Below are positions 51,785-61,503 of a DNA stretch of 64,000 bases, in pieces (the stretch's first letter is position 1; every line of letters starts with the position of its first letter). The stretch lies in contig NZ_CP063989.1 of NCBI RefSeq assembly GCF_014595995.2, positions 744,001 to 808,000 on the forward strand. Reading direction: 5' to 3'. Origin of the DNA: Actinomyces respiraculi (GTDB lineage: Bacteria; Actinomycetota; Actinomycetes; Actinomycetales; Actinomycetaceae). Position numbers and translations under genes: made by a program. The notes below the pieces were generated by a model, which made no database searches, was not told the origin of the DNA, and saw only the letters and a list, made by a program, of their open reading frames with translations.

Positions 51785-52978
51785 GTGAACCGACGCATCG
51801 TGAGCGCGGTCGTCGCCGTCCTCGGCCTCGTCGTCATCGTGCTCGCCGTCTGCTCTGCCACCATCTGGCGGCCCAGCGCCACTGCGACGGCGTCCCTCGC
51901 CCAGGAGCCGGACCAGCCCTACGCGCTCGTCGAGCCCGGTGTGCTCAGGCTCCTCGGCTCTGACGTGACGGTGACGGCAACGTCCGAGGGGCACAACGTG
52001 CTCATCGCCGTTGCCTACTCCGCTGACGCGCGTGCTTGGCTCGCCGACGATCCCTACGTCTCCGTCACCGGTCTGACGGACGCGACCGTCCTGGCCTCCC
52101 GGAGCGTGACCGAGCGCTGCCCGGCCGAGGGCACCGCCACTGAGGCCGCCACCGCCTCGCCGAGTCCGGAGTCGACGGCGTCCGCGGAGGTAACTGCAGA
52201 GTCGACGGCGTCCGCGGGGGCAACTGCGGAGTCGACGGCAACTGCGGAGTCGACGGCGTCCGCCACGGGCTGCACGCCCCTGACGGCCTCAGGTGCCAAC
52301 CCCGCCGGTTCGATCCTGTGGCAGAGCGCCGTCACCGGCAGGGGCAGCGCCAGCCTCGACCTGGACGCCACGGACCCTGACCTCGTTGTCCTGGTCGCCA
52401 CCGACGGCTCCGCCCCCGCCCCGACGCTCACCCTGTCCTGGCTGCGCCCGGTGTCCACGCCCTTCTTCGTGCCGGGGCTCATCCTGGGCGGGCTGCTCAT
52501 TCTCGCGGGCGTCGGGGGCCTCCTGTTCGACCTGCAGGTGCGTCGTGCCGACGCGGAGCGCCGCCGCCGTGCCGCCGAGCGCGCTGCCCGCCTCGCCTCC
52601 GCCGACTCCGTGCAGACCATCACCATGCCGCGCATCGGTGACCCCGACCGCCCGCTGACCCGCCGCGAGATGCGCGACAAGGAGCGTGCCGAGGCCGCCG
52701 GTGAGGAGTGGATCGACCCGCGGACCGGGGCCGTCTCCCTCAATGGCATCGCCGCTGCGCCCGCGCCCCCGGCGGACAGCGCCGCCCAGGACGCCGGCGC
52801 CCCCCGGGGCTCGGCCGTGCTGCCGGGACTGGACGCGCAGGCCACCGCGGCCCACCGCAGCGCCCGAGAGCTCGAGGAGGACACCGCCTTCGCCGTCACC
52901 GAGGCGGACTCCGCCGAGGACACCGGCGAGCCCACCGAGGAGCCCACGGACCGCCACGACGAGGAGGACAACCGATGA
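51785..52978 (+). CDS. Two-span membrane protein with Ser/Thr/Ala-rich extracellular repeats
   Basis: A 397-residue protein. A first membrane segment (VVAVLGLVVIVLAVCSATIW) is followed by an external domain of about 200 residues that contains an EST-ASA-type Ser/Thr repeat tract. A second span (FVPGLILGGLLILAGVGGLLF) leads to a basic, then acidic, cytoplasmic tail ([40 protein letters not shown]). No catalytic motif is visible. The Ser/Thr tract may be O-glycosylated (inference). The GTG start has AAGGAG upstream. Its stop overlaps the following lipoprotein start as ATGA, so the two products probably act together at the cell surface. Confidence 0.75.
   Translation: MNRRIVSAVVAVLGLVVIVLAVCSATIWRPSATATASLAQEPDQPYALVEPGVLRLLGSDVTVTATSEGHNVLIAVAYSADARAWLADDPYVSVTGLTDATVLASRSVTERCPAEGTATEAATASPSPESTASAEVTAESTASAGATAESTATAESTASATGCTPLTASGANPAGSILWQSAVTGRGSASLDLDATDPDLVVLVATDGSAPAPTLTLSWLRPVSTPFFVPGLILGGLLILAGVGGLLFDLQVRRADAERRRRAAERAARLASADSVQTITMPRIGDPDRPLTRREMRDKERAEAAGEEWIDPRTGAVSLNGIAAAPAPPADSAAQDAGAPRGSAVLPGLDAQATAAHRSARELEEDTAFAVTEADSAEDTGEPTEEPTDRHDEEDNR
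52169..52264 (+). repeat. In-frame minisatellite (30/30/18/18 bp)
   Basis: Four units beginning GAGTCGACGGC, of 30, 30, 18 and 18 bases, encode the EST-ASA Ser/Thr tract of the membrane protein. All lengths are multiples of three, so copy-number change would alter tract length without frameshift. Confidence 0.7.
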
Positions 52979-54000
52979 CGAGCACCCGCCGTACCTTCAT
53001 CACCGGTGCCGTTGCCGCCGCGGCAGCAGCAGCCCTGACCGCCTGCTCGCGGGGCCTGCCGGCCGTCACCCCGCCCACCGCGGCGCCCGCGCACCCCGTC
53101 CTGGACGCCTCGCGCCTGGTCACCGTCCTCGAGCGCATCGAGAAGGGCCTGGGGTCCGCGGACGAGGCCAAGGACGCGACCCTCCTGGCCGGCTACCTCA
53201 CGGGCCCCGCCGAGCGCGTGCGCGCCAAGGAATACGCCCTGGCCACCCTCGCCGGGGACGACACCCACATCCACCGCTTCACCACCGAGGTGCAGGCCGG
53301 CGTCGTCGGACTCACCAGTGACTTCCCGCGCACCGCCGTCGTCATCACCCAGCCCGCCGTCGGCGAGCCCACCTACTACCTCACCCTCACCCAGGACGCG
53401 GCCCGTGAGGACTACACGCTGTGGTCCTGGACCAGGCTCGGCGACGTCGAGGTTCCCGCGACCCCCAGCGCCTCCGTCGGCGCGCTCGAGGTCACCGCGG
53501 ATGGCAACCCTGAGGCGGGGGAGCCGGCCTCCGCGCTCCTGGACCAGCCCAGCGCCGTCGTCGAGGCCTACCTCGATGCCCTCAACAACCCCGACGGGGA
53601 CAACGCCGCCGTCTTCGCCGACGACGCCCTGCGCCAGCGCATCGCCTCCGAGCGGGCCACCGACCTGTCCGGCATGGGCACCGTCACCGTCACCGCCGCC
53701 GCCCACGAGGACGGCCTGCGCGGGCTGCGTACCGCCGACGGTGGCGCCATCTTCACCGCCGCCCTGACCCTCACCGCCGAGTACCGCAAGACGGTCGCTG
53801 GCTCCACCCTCAGGCTCGGGGGCAACGTCGGGCGCATGCTCGGTGACAACACGGAGATCGTCGGCGTCGTCGTCGCCCACTACGACGCCATGGTCTCCTT
53901 TGCCATCCCCTCGGCCGCCACCGGCGGTCACAGCACCGTCCTGGGCACGGACCTCGTGCTCACCTCAGTCGAGCGCGACGACTCCCAGGCCCCCGCCTAG
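52975..54000 (+). CDS. Tat-type lipoprotein of unknown function
   Basis: A 341-residue exported protein. TSTRRTFITGAVAAAAAAALTAC is a twin-arginine (RRTFITG) lipoprotein leader with the lipobox cysteine at residue 24. The mature part has a helical segment (VTVLERIEKGLGSADEAKDA), then beta-rich domains with EVQAGVVGLTSDFPRT and a C-terminal repeat of the same character (HEDGLRGLRTADGG). No family was recognised. The frame is open upstream, but the ATG at 52975 overlaps the stop of the preceding membrane-protein gene and begins the signal peptide. Confidence 0.8.
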   Translation: MTSTRRTFITGAVAAAAAAALTACSRGLPAVTPPTAAPAHPVLDASRLVTVLERIEKGLGSADEAKDATLLAGYLTGPAERVRAKEYALATLAGDDTHIHRFTTEVQAGVVGLTSDFPRTAVVITQPAVGEPTYYLTLTQDAAREDYTLWSWTRLGDVEVPATPSASVGALEVTADGNPEAGEPASALLDQPSAVVEAYLDALNNPDGDNAAVFADDALRQRIASERATDLSGMGTVTVTAAAHEDGLRGLRTADGGAIFTAALTLTAEYRKTVAGSTLRLGGNVGRMLGDNTEIVGVVVAHYDAMVSFAIPSAATGGHSTVLGTDLVLTSVERDDSQAPA

Positions 54001-54067
54001 ACCCGCCTGGACGCGAGGCACAACCAGACCACATCGGGCCACCGCGCCCGGGAAGGACCCACCACAG

Positions 54068-54985
54068 ATGAGCATGTTCGGAGCCGTCGACCTGTCCGCC
54101 CTCGCACAGCGTCAGAAGCCCGCCACCACCAGGCCCGAGGCGCAGGGGACGGACGGTGCGGCCACGCTCTACCCGGCACCGCTCATCGTTGACCTCACCG
54201 CCGAGAACCTGCGTGACGTCGCCCAGGCCTCCACCGAGGTGCCGGTCGTCGTCGTCGCCTACACGCCCCGCTCCCAGGTGTCGGCCGACGTCGCCGCCCA
54301 GCTCGCCGACCTCGCCGTCGACATGGGTGGGCGCTTCGAGCTCGCCCGCCTCGACGCCGACACCGCCCCGGAGGTCGCCCGGGCCCTGCAGGTCACCGCC
54401 GTGCCCACGGTCCTGGCACTGCTCGCGGGCCAGCCGGTGCCCATGTTCCAGGGGGCGGCCTCGGCTGAGCAGCTGCGCCAGATCCTCGACCAGCTCCTCG
54501 AGCTCGCCGCCGCCAACGGTGTGCGCGGGCGCGTCGCCGTCGACGGCGACCAGGACCCCGCCGAGCCCGAGGAGACGGAGGTCGAGCGCGCCGCCCGCGA
54601 GGCGATCGAGCGCGGCGACTACGCAGCCGCCATCGAGGTCTACGACCACGCCGTGGCCCAGAACCCGGGCGACACGGCGCTCCAGGTGGCGCGCAGCCAG
54701 GTCCGTGTGCTCGCCCGCATGGACGGCCAGGACCCGCGGGCGCTGCTGGCCGCCGCCGACGCCGCGCCTGAGGACGTCGAGGCCGCGCTCGTGGGCGCCG
54801 ATGCCGCCCTGGCCCTGGGGGACATCGATGGCGCCCTGGGACGTGCCCTGGAGGCTGTGCGCAGCCACACGGGCGAGGAGCGTGAGAAGGCGCGCCTGCG
54901 CCTGCTTGAGCTCTTCGACGTCATCGGCGCCGGGGCTCCCGAGGTCGTCCGCGCCCGCCGCCGGCTGGCGACACTCCTGTTCTGA
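54068..54985 (+). CDS. Thioredoxin-fold TPR co-chaperone (YbbN/CnoX-like)
   Basis: A 305-residue cytoplasmic protein. Residues about 40-150 form a thioredoxin fold (VPVVVVAYTPRSQVSADVAA, ELARLDADTAPEVARALQVT, AVPTVLALLAGQPVPMFQGA with the conserved cis-Pro). The active-site Cys-x-x-Cys is replaced by TPRS, so it has no disulfide activity. The C-terminal half is helical with a TPR-like pattern (ERGDYAAAIEVYDHAVAQNP). This is the layout of YbbN/CnoX-type holdases that work with GroEL. The ATG at 54068 lies 67 bases after the lipoprotein stop and may be co-transcribed with it. Confidence 0.85.
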   Translation: MSMFGAVDLSALAQRQKPATTRPEAQGTDGAATLYPAPLIVDLTAENLRDVAQASTEVPVVVVAYTPRSQVSADVAAQLADLAVDMGGRFELARLDADTAPEVARALQVTAVPTVLALLAGQPVPMFQGAASAEQLRQILDQLLELAAANGVRGRVAVDGDQDPAEPEETEVERAAREAIERGDYAAAIEVYDHAVAQNPGDTALQVARSQVRVLARMDGQDPRALLAAADAAPEDVEAALVGADAALALGDIDGALGRALEAVRSHTGEEREKARLRLLELFDVIGAGAPEVVRARRRLATLLF

Positions 54986-55002
54986 CCCGGCAGACCAATG
55001 AG

Positions 55003-55042
55003 GCGGGGGCCCTGCCCGGCACGTGCCGGGCAGGGCCCCCGC
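55003..55042. terminator. 40-bp perfect palindrome, bidirectional terminator
   Basis: Each 20-base half is the exact inverse of the other, with the axis between 55022 and 55023. It lies between the convergent thioredoxin-TPR and glgP genes, 18 bases after one stop and 22 bases after the other, and would terminate both. Confidence 0.8.
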
Positions 55043-55064
55043 TGTCCGCTTGCGCGGCTGCGGG

Positions 55065-57428
55065 TCACACGGACTCGGGCTCGATCTTCCACACCTCGTG
55101 GGCGTAGTCGCTGATCGTGCGGTCGGAGGAGAAGCGACCGGAGCCGGTGATGTTGACCCACACCTTGCGCTGCCAGGCGCGCTGGTCGGCGTAGTCGGCG
55201 GCCATGCGGTCCTTGGCCTCGCGGTAGGCGGCGAAGTCACCCAGGACGTAGTAGACGTCGGCGCTCTCGTAGCTCGCCTCGAGCAGGGAGCGGCGGATGT
55301 CGGCGAAGCCTCCCGTGCCGCGGTCGTCGAGGGTGCCGTCGATGAGGGCGTCGAGCACGCGCTTGAGACCGGGGACATTCTCGTAGGCCTGGCGCGGGTC
55401 GTAGGTCTCTCGCAGCACGGGCAGCTCGTCCTCGGTGGCGCCGAAGATGTAGGCGTTGTCCTCACCGACCTGGTCCAGGATCTCGACGTTGGCGCCGTCG
55501 AGGGTGCCCAGGGTCAGGGCGCCGTTCATCATGAACTTCATGTTCGAGGTGCCCGAGGCCTCCTTGCCGGCCATCGAGATCTGCTCGGAGACGTCAGCGG
55601 CCGGGATGATGTGCTCGGCGGGCGAGACGTTGTAGTTGTGGATGAAGACGACCTTGAGGGTGCGCGAGACGACCGGGTCGTTGTTGACCAGCTCGGCGAT
55701 GGTGTTGATGAGCTTGATGATCGCCTTGGCGCGCACGTAGCCCGGGGCGGCCTTCGCACCGAAGACGAAGACGCGCTTGGGCACCTCCAGGGACGGGTCC
55801 TCCTTCATGCGGAAGTACAGGTCCAGGATGTACAGGGCGTTGAGCAGCTGGCGCTTGTACTCGTGCAGACGCTTGATCTGGACGTCGAAGACGGCCTCGG
55901 GGTCGATCTCGACGCCCTCGCGCTCCAGGACCCAGGCGGCGAAGTCCGCCTTGTTGGCACGCTTGACCTCAGCCAGGCGGTCCAGGACCTCGTCGCCGAC
56001 GCCGTCGGTGAAGCGGGACAGGACGGACAGGTCGCGCACCCAGGAGTCGTTGCCGACGACGTCGTCCAGGACGGCGGACAGGCGCGGGTTGCACTGGCGC
56101 AGCCAGCGGCGCGGGGTCACACCGTTGGTCTTGTTGTTGAAGCGCTCGGGCCAGAGGGCGTACCACTCCTTGAGGGTGTCGCGCTTGATGATCTCGGTGT
56201 GGATGGCGGCGACACCGTTGATGGAGTAGGCGGCGTAACAGGCGATCCAGGCCATGCGCACAACGCCGTCCTGGACGGGCGCCATGTAGGCGATGGTGTC
56301 CTCGTCGAGGCCGCGCTCGCGCATGTCCTGACGGAATCGGCGGTCGATCTCGTAGACGATCTCGAGCACGCGCGGGAAGAGCCGCTCGAAGATGGAGACC
56401 TCCCAGGTCTCCAGGGCCTCGGCGAGCACCGTGTGGTTGGTGTAGGCGAAGGTCGTGACGACCTCGGCCCAGGCCTCCTCCCAGCCCAGGTCGTGCTCGT
56501 CCATGAGCAGGCGCATGAGCTCGGGGATGGCCAGGACCGGGTGGGTGTCGTTGAGCTGGATGGCGTTGTAGGTGGAGAAGCCGCGCAGGTCCTCGCCGTG
56601 GTGGGCGATGTAGGTGTCGATGATCTCCTGCAGGGAGGCCGAGCAGAAGAAGTACTGCTGGCGCACGCGCAGGACCTTGCCCTCGTAGGTCGTGTCGTTG
56701 GGGTAGAGGACCCGGGAGATGTCAGCGGTGCGCTCGCGCTCGACGATGGCGTCGGTGAAGCGCTGGGAGTTGAAGGCCTCGTAGTCGAACTCCTCCATCG
56801 GCTCGGCCTTCCACAGGCGCAGCGTGTTGACGTTGCGCGTGCCGTAGCCGGTGATGGGCATGTCGTGGGGGACGGCGCGCACGGTCAGGTCCTGGTAGCG
56901 GACGATGCGCTGGGCCTCTTCGCGGCGGATGACGAAGGGGTAGCCCTCCTCCATCCAGGCGTCGGGGTGCTCGGTCTGGAAGCCGTCGTCGAAGAGCTGC
57001 TTGAACAGGCCGTAGCGGTAGAGAATGCCGTAGCCGTTGACCGGCAGGTCGAGGGTGGCGCAGGAGTCGAGGAAGCAGGCGGCCAGGCGTCCGAGGCCTC
57101 CGTTACCCAGAGCGGCGTCGGGCTCCTGCTCGAGGACATCGGAGAGGTTGTGCCCGAAGGCACCCACGGCCTTCTGCGCCTCATCGACCAGGCCGAGGTT
57201 GGTGAGGTTGTTGAGCAGGGCGCGGCCCATGAGGAACTCGGCGGAGAAGTAGTGCTCCATGCGGCCTGCGCGGTAGCGCTCGTCCGTGGCGTGCCAGTCG
57301 TTGGCGATGGCGTCGACGACGGCGGCGGACAGGCCCTGCCAGACCTCCATGCGGGTGGAGGCCTCGGCGGGACGGCCGGAGACCGCACGTACCTGCGAGG
57401 GCACAGTGCTAGCCAGGTTCTGCGTCAT
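55065..57428 (-). CDS. glgP: Glycogen/alpha-glucan phosphorylase
   Basis: A 787-residue family GT35 phosphorylase releasing glucose-1-phosphate from alpha-1,4-glucans with pyridoxal phosphate. HYFSAEFLMGRALLNNL, the Gly-rich GNGGLGRLAACFLDS and NGYGILYRYGLFKQ form the N-terminal half. The PLP lysine is in EASGTSNMKFMMNGALTLGT, followed by LDGANVEILDQVG. The length is typical of bacterial enzymes lacking the phosphorylation extension. The ATG at 57428 is chosen by homology and by GGGAAGAA upstream; the frame is open 35 codons more. It follows the maltokinase-GlgB gene in the same direction but after a hairpin and a 340-base gap. Confidence 0.96.
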   Translation of the reverse strand: MTQNLASTVPSQVRAVSGRPAEASTRMEVWQGLSAAVVDAIANDWHATDERYRAGRMEHYFSAEFLMGRALLNNLTNLGLVDEAQKAVGAFGHNLSDVLEQEPDAALGNGGLGRLAACFLDSCATLDLPVNGYGILYRYGLFKQLFDDGFQTEHPDAWMEEGYPFVIRREEAQRIVRYQDLTVRAVPHDMPITGYGTRNVNTLRLWKAEPMEEFDYEAFNSQRFTDAIVERERTADISRVLYPNDTTYEGKVLRVRQQYFFCSASLQEIIDTYIAHHGEDLRGFSTYNAIQLNDTHPVLAIPELMRLLMDEHDLGWEEAWAEVVTTFAYTNHTVLAEALETWEVSIFERLFPRVLEIVYEIDRRFRQDMRERGLDEDTIAYMAPVQDGVVRMAWIACYAAYSINGVAAIHTEIIKRDTLKEWYALWPERFNNKTNGVTPRRWLRQCNPRLSAVLDDVVGNDSWVRDLSVLSRFTDGVGDEVLDRLAEVKRANKADFAAWVLEREGVEIDPEAVFDVQIKRLHEYKRQLLNALYILDLYFRMKEDPSLEVPKRVFVFGAKAAPGYVRAKAIIKLINTIAELVNNDPVVSRTLKVVFIHNYNVSPAEHIIPAADVSEQISMAGKEASGTSNMKFMMNGALTLGTLDGANVEILDQVGEDNAYIFGATEDELPVLRETYDPRQAYENVPGLKRVLDALIDGTLDDRGTGGFADIRRSLLEASYESADVYYVLGDFAAYREAKDRMAADYADQRAWQRKVWVNITGSGRFSSDRTISDYAHEVWKIEPESV

Positions 57429-57695
57429 TGTTCTTCCCTTATCAGACAACCGGTTCGCCGCTGCCTGGTGGGGCGCGGCGTGCAGCGCGCGCGGGGCAAG
57501 GGTGGTGACGCGTGGATGGCGTCCCCCGTCCACCTCGACGCGTCCTCGGACAGGGTACCGAATACGTCGGGGTGGCGAGTGCAGGTTGGCCCCGGGAGCA
57601 GCGTCACGCCGCTACGCCTGGGTCAGCGCACGGTGCGCACGGTACGGCTGCTGGACGTGGACGCCGGCGCCGAATTCCTCCGATGAGGTTCGGAG

Positions 57696-57743
57696 GGACG
57701 TCGGGTGTGACATGAAGGACTCTCCATGACACACCTGACGTCC
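57696..57743 (-). terminator. Long hairpin after the maltokinase-GlgB gene
   Basis: The arms 57696-57714 and 57725-57743 pair at 17 of 19 positions around a 10-base loop, 22 bases beyond the stop codon. It separates the glgE operon from glgP. The rest of the gap holds the glgP leader and no supported gene. Confidence 0.65.
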
Positions 57744-57765
57744 ACTCCGCCGTCGTCGGCCGCTC

Positions 57766-60700
57766 TCAGTCCCTGCTCGGCCGCAGGAACACGGCGCCCA
57801 GCGGGGGCACGCGCAGGCGCACCGAGGCAGGACGGCCGTTCCACGGCAGTTCCTCGGCCTCGACGTGGCCGAGGTTGCCCACACCGGAGCCGCCGTACTC
57901 GGGGGCGTCGGTGTTGATGACCTCGTCCCAGCCGCCCGCGAAGGGCAGGCCCACCCGGTAGCCCTCGTGCGGGGTTCCGGCGAAGTTGACGATGATGACG
58001 ACCAGGTCGTTGCGCCCGTCAGGGCCGACGCCCTTGCGCAGGTAGGACAGGACGTTGTGGTCGCCGTCGCCCGCCTCGATCCACTCGAAGCCGCGGTGGG
58101 AGAAGTCGTCCGCCCACAGTGCGGGCGAGGAGGTGTAGACAGCGTTGAGGTCGCTGACCAGGCGCAGCAGGCCCTGGTGGCCCGGGTCGTCCAGGATCCA
58201 CCAGTCCAGGGAGGTGTCGGCGTTCCACTCCGAGCCCTGGCCGAACTCCTGGCCCATGAACAGCAGCTGCTTGCCCGGGTGGGACCACTGGTAGGCGTAC
58301 AGGGCCCGCAGGTTCGCCAGCTCCTGCCAGGGGTCGCCCGGCATCCTGGACAGCAGGGAGCCCTTGCCGTGCACGACCTCGTCGTGGCTCAGCGGCAGGG
58401 TGAACTGCTCGGAGAAGGCGTAGACGAGCGAGAAGGTGAGTTCGCCGTGGTGGTAGCGCCGGTTGATCGGCTCCTCCTGCATGTAGCGCAGGGTGTCGTT
58501 CATCCAGCCCATGTTCCACTTGAGCCCGAAGCCGAGGCCGCCGTACTCGGTGGGGGTGGTCACGCCCGGCCACGCCGTCGACTCCTCCGCCACCATGACG
58601 ATGCCGGGGTTCTTGCGGTAAGCGGTCGCCGTGGCCTCCTGCAGGAAGCTGATGGCCTCGAGGTTCTCACGCCCGCCGAACTGGTTGGGGTGCCACTGGT
58701 TCTCGTCGCGCGAGTAATCGAGGTAGAGCATGGAGGCCACCGCGTCCACGCGCAGGCCGTCGGCGTGGAACTCCTCGAGCCAGTACAGGGCGTTGGCGAC
58801 GAGGAAGTTGCGCACCTCGTTGCGCCCGTAGTTGAAGATGTACGTGCCCCAGTCGGGGTGCTCGCCGCGCTGCGGGTCCGGGTCCTCGTACAGGGCGGTG
58901 CCGTCGAAGCGGGCCAGCGCCCACTCGTCCTTGGGGAAGTGGGCGGGCACCCAGTCGAGGATGACGCCGATGCCGGCCTGGTGGAGGCGGTCAACGAGGT
59001 AGCGGAAGTCGTCCGGGGTGCCGAAGCGCGCGGTGGGGGCGTAGTAGCCGGTCAGCTGGTAGCCCCAGGAGCCTCCGAAGGGGTGCTCGGCCACCGGCAG
59101 GAACTCCACGTGCGTGAAGCCGGTCTCCTTGAGGTAGGGGACGAGCTCGTCGGCCAGGCCGCGGTAGCCCAGGCCCTGGCGCCAGGAGCCCACGTGCAGC
59201 TCGTAGACGCTCATCGGGCCCGAGTGCGGGTCCGTGGTGGCGCGGCGCTCCATCCACTCCTGGTCGCCCCACTCGTGGAACTGGTCGGTGACGACGGAGG
59301 CGGTGGCGGGCGGCACCTCGGTGGCGCGCGCCATGGGGTCGGCCTTCTGGTGCCAGGAGCCGTCCGCGAAGCAGATCTCGAACTTGTAACGGGCGCCGAC
59401 GCCCACACCGGGCACGAACAACTCCCACACGCCCGAGGCGCCCAGGGAGCGCATGGCGGTGGCGGTGCCGTCCCAGTAGTTGAAGTCGCCGACGACGCGC
59501 ACGGCGCGCGCGTTGGGCGCCCACACGGCGAAGGCTGTGCCGGTCACTTCGCCCATGGCGCCGTCATAGGTCTTGACGTGCGCACCCAGGACCTCCCACA
59601 GGGCCTCGTGGCGGCCCTCGGAGATGAGGTAGGTGTCCATCTCACCCAGGGTGGGCATGAAGCGGTAGGGGTCGTCGACCCGGGTCGTCTCGTTGCCGTA
59701 GGTGACGTCGAGGCGGTAGTCCGGGATGACGTCGCCGGGCAGCAGGGCCACCCACACGCCGTCCTGTTCGTGCTCGGCCGGGAAGGTGCCTTCGGCCGTG
59801 ACGACGGCGACGGCGTCGGCCAGGTGGCGCACCGTACGGATCGTGATCCCGTGCTCACCCGGGTGAGCACCGAGGACCTCATGAGGGTTGTGGTAACGCG
59901 CGTAGGCGACGTCGGCCAACACCCAGGGCTCGACCGGCACAGGGCCGACGGGGGTGCTAGCGGCGGGCTCACGGCCAGTCGCGGCGGGCGTGGGGTCGGG
60001 GGCAGTGACGTCGCTCATGCGTTCCACTCTTCCATGGGTGTTGGGGACTGAGGGGGACTTTGTGCCGAGGACTCGATGGATCCCGGCCAATGGGACGGGC
60101 AGCCAGTCCGGTCGGTGGCGGGCCTCGTAGACAGCCTCGTAGAAGGCCTTGTCGAGCTCAAGAGCAGCGATGACGACGGCGTCGCGCCCGGCATCACGGC
60201 CCGTGGACGGTAGGACGCGATGATAGCCGTCGAGGAAGGCCCGGCGTACCTGGGCGGACCACGTGTCATCCGTGGCGCCGCCGACGGCCGCCGCGTAGTC
60301 GAAGGAGCGCAGCATCCCGGCCACGTCGCGCAGCGGCTGGTCGTGCACGCAGCGTTCGGCCAGCGGCCGCAGCGGCTCACCCTCGAAGTCGAGCACGTAC
60401 CAGTGCCCATCGGCGCCGTGGAGTGTCTGGCCCAGGTGGTAGTCGCCGTGGACCCGTGAGGCGATGGGCAGGGCCGGCAGGGCGGTCAGAGCGCCGAGCA
60501 CCTCCTCCACCCGCTGGGCGAGGGCGGGAACCTCCCTGGCCAGCGCGGGGACCTCCCGCATGGCCCAGGTGGCGCGTGCACGCAGGCCCCGGGCGAGGGC
60601 GGCGGCGGGGACGGCGGCGCTCGTGCCCAGGGCCTGGGCCAGGTGCTCGTGCATCTGGGCGGTCGTCTCACCGAGCGTGTCGGCCAGGGCGAGCGCACGC

Positions 60701-61500
60701 AGGCGCGTGGGTGCACCCTCGCCGTCGTCGTCGCCGGCCAGGGCACAGAACAGGGTGAAGCCGTCCTCGGCGCCGGGTACGAAGGTGGTGGCCACGGCGG
60801 CGTCCGCGCTTACGGGGGCGGAGGAGCCGGGCACGAGGACATCCAGTGAGGACCAGGCCACCGGCGTGGGCACCCGGTCCCAGCCGCTGCGGGCCAGGGC
60901 CACGGGGACCTCGACGTCGGGGTTGCGGCCCGGCTCGAGCACACGCAGGAGCTTGACGATGAGGTCGGGCGTCGCCGCGTCCCCCTGGCCGACTGAGGCG
61001 GAGGAGGAGTCTGTGGGGGCGGGCAGGATGACGCTCGTGTTCGACTGCTCGCCCGTGCTCACGCGCAGGCGCTCGGCCCGCTGGATGACCGCCCGCACCG
61101 CCGTGGGGCTCAGCGTGGTGCCGGCCTCGAGGACGGCGGTGGCCCAGGCCCGCCAGAAGGTGGGGTGGTGCGGTCCGTCGACGAGGGCCGTGCCGTCCTC
61201 AAGCAGCAGGCCCGCAGCTCCCGCCGCCTCCTTCGGGCCGGTCAGGCGCTCGAGGTCGGAGACCTCACCCAGCACGAGCGGCACGTGCAGCAGCACCCGG
61301 GCCGTGTCCGTGACGTCGTCCGTGGGCAGTGCCAGGACGAGGTCACGCACCCCGGGGGCCAGGGCGACGTCGGCGACGACGGCGCAGCGCTCAGCCTGTG
61401 GGACGGCCCCCTTGAGGGGGAACCAGCGCCGCTCGCAGGCCCACGGAAGGACCGCGCTCAGCAGCTCGTCGTCGGCGGGCCAGAGGAGTTGTCGAGACAT
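57766..61500 (-). CDS. Maltokinase (Pep2/Mak) fused to 1,4-alpha-glucan branching enzyme GlgB
   Basis: One uninterrupted 1244-residue frame. Residues 1 to about 480 are a complete maltokinase: [13 protein letters not shown], the phosphotransferase motif [12 protein letters not shown] (near 350), [15 protein letters not shown], and the natural end [20 protein letters not shown] 15-residue linker leads to Met495 (codon at 60018), where a complete 750-residue GH13 branching enzyme begins: the CBM48 part ([33 protein letters not shown]), [16 protein letters not shown] with the nucleophile, VMVAEEST with the acid, and [14 protein letters not shown]. Products are maltose-1-phosphate and alpha-1,6 branches, both steps of the GlgE pathway. 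GGAAGA before Met495 could allow GlgB to be made separately as well. Confidence 0.88.
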   Translation of the reverse strand: MSRQLLWPADDELLSAVLPWACERRWFPLKGAVPQAERCAVVADVALAPGVRDLVLALPTDDVTDTARVLLHVPLVLGEVSDLERLTGPKEAAGAAGLLLEDGTALVDGPHHPTFWRAWATAVLEAGTTLSPTAVRAVIQRAERLRVSTGEQSNTSVILPAPTDSSSASVGQGDAATPDLIVKLLRVLEPGRNPDVEVPVALARSGWDRVPTPVAWSSLDVLVPGSSAPVSADAAVATTFVPGAEDGFTLFCALAGDDDGEGAPTRLRALALADTLGETTAQMHEHLAQALGTSAAVPAAALARGLRARATWAMREVPALAREVPALAQRVEEVLGALTALPALPIASRVHGDYHLGQTLHGADGHWYVLDFEGEPLRPLAERCVHDQPLRDVAGMLRSFDYAAAVGGATDDTWSAQVRRAFLDGYHRVLPSTGRDAGRDAVVIAALELDKAFYEAVYEARHRPDWLPVPLAGIHRVLGTKSPSVPNTHGRVERMSDVTAPDPTPAATGREPAASTPVGPVPVEPWVLADVAYARYHNPHEVLGAHPGEHGITIRTVRHLADAVAVVTAEGTFPAEHEQDGVWVALLPGDVIPDYRLDVTYGNETTRVDDPYRFMPTLGEMDTYLISEGRHEALWEVLGAHVKTYDGAMGEVTGTAFAVWAPNARAVRVVGDFNYWDGTATAMRSLGASGVWELFVPGVGVGARYKFEICFADGSWHQKADPMARATEVPPATASVVTDQFHEWGDQEWMERRATTDPHSGPMSVYELHVGSWRQGLGYRGLADELVPYLKETGFTHVEFLPVAEHPFGGSWGYQLTGYYAPTARFGTPDDFRYLVDRLHQAGIGVILDWVPAHFPKDEWALARFDGTALYEDPDPQRGEHPDWGTYIFNYGRNEVRNFLVANALYWLEEFHADGLRVDAVASMLYLDYSRDENQWHPNQFGGRENLEAISFLQEATATAYRKNPGIVMVAEESTAWPGVTTPTEYGGLGFGLKWNMGWMNDTLRYMQEEPINRRYHHGELTFSLVYAFSEQFTLPLSHDEVVHGKGSLLSRMPGDPWQELANLRALYAYQWSHPGKQLLFMGQEFGQGSEWNADTSLDWWILDDPGHQGLLRLVSDLNAVYTSSPALWADDFSHRGFEWIEAGDGDHNVLSYLRKGVGPDGRNDLVVIIVNFAGTPHEGYRVGLPFAGGWDEVINTDAPEYGGSGVGNLGHVEAEELPWNGRPASVRLRVPPLGAVFLRPSRD
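60016..60036 (-). promoter_or_regulatory. glgB: Possible internal GlgB start with ribosome binding site
   Basis: On the minus strand GGAAGAG lies about ten bases before the in-frame ATG at 60018-60016. A TGA in another frame overlaps this ATG as ATGA, the usual arrangement of two coupled genes. Either a separate GlgB (57766-60018, 750 residues) is made besides the fusion, or the fusion arises from a one- or two-base indel in the linker, for example at the five-C run near 60052-60056. Confidence 0.45.
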
Positions 61501-61503
61501 GGC

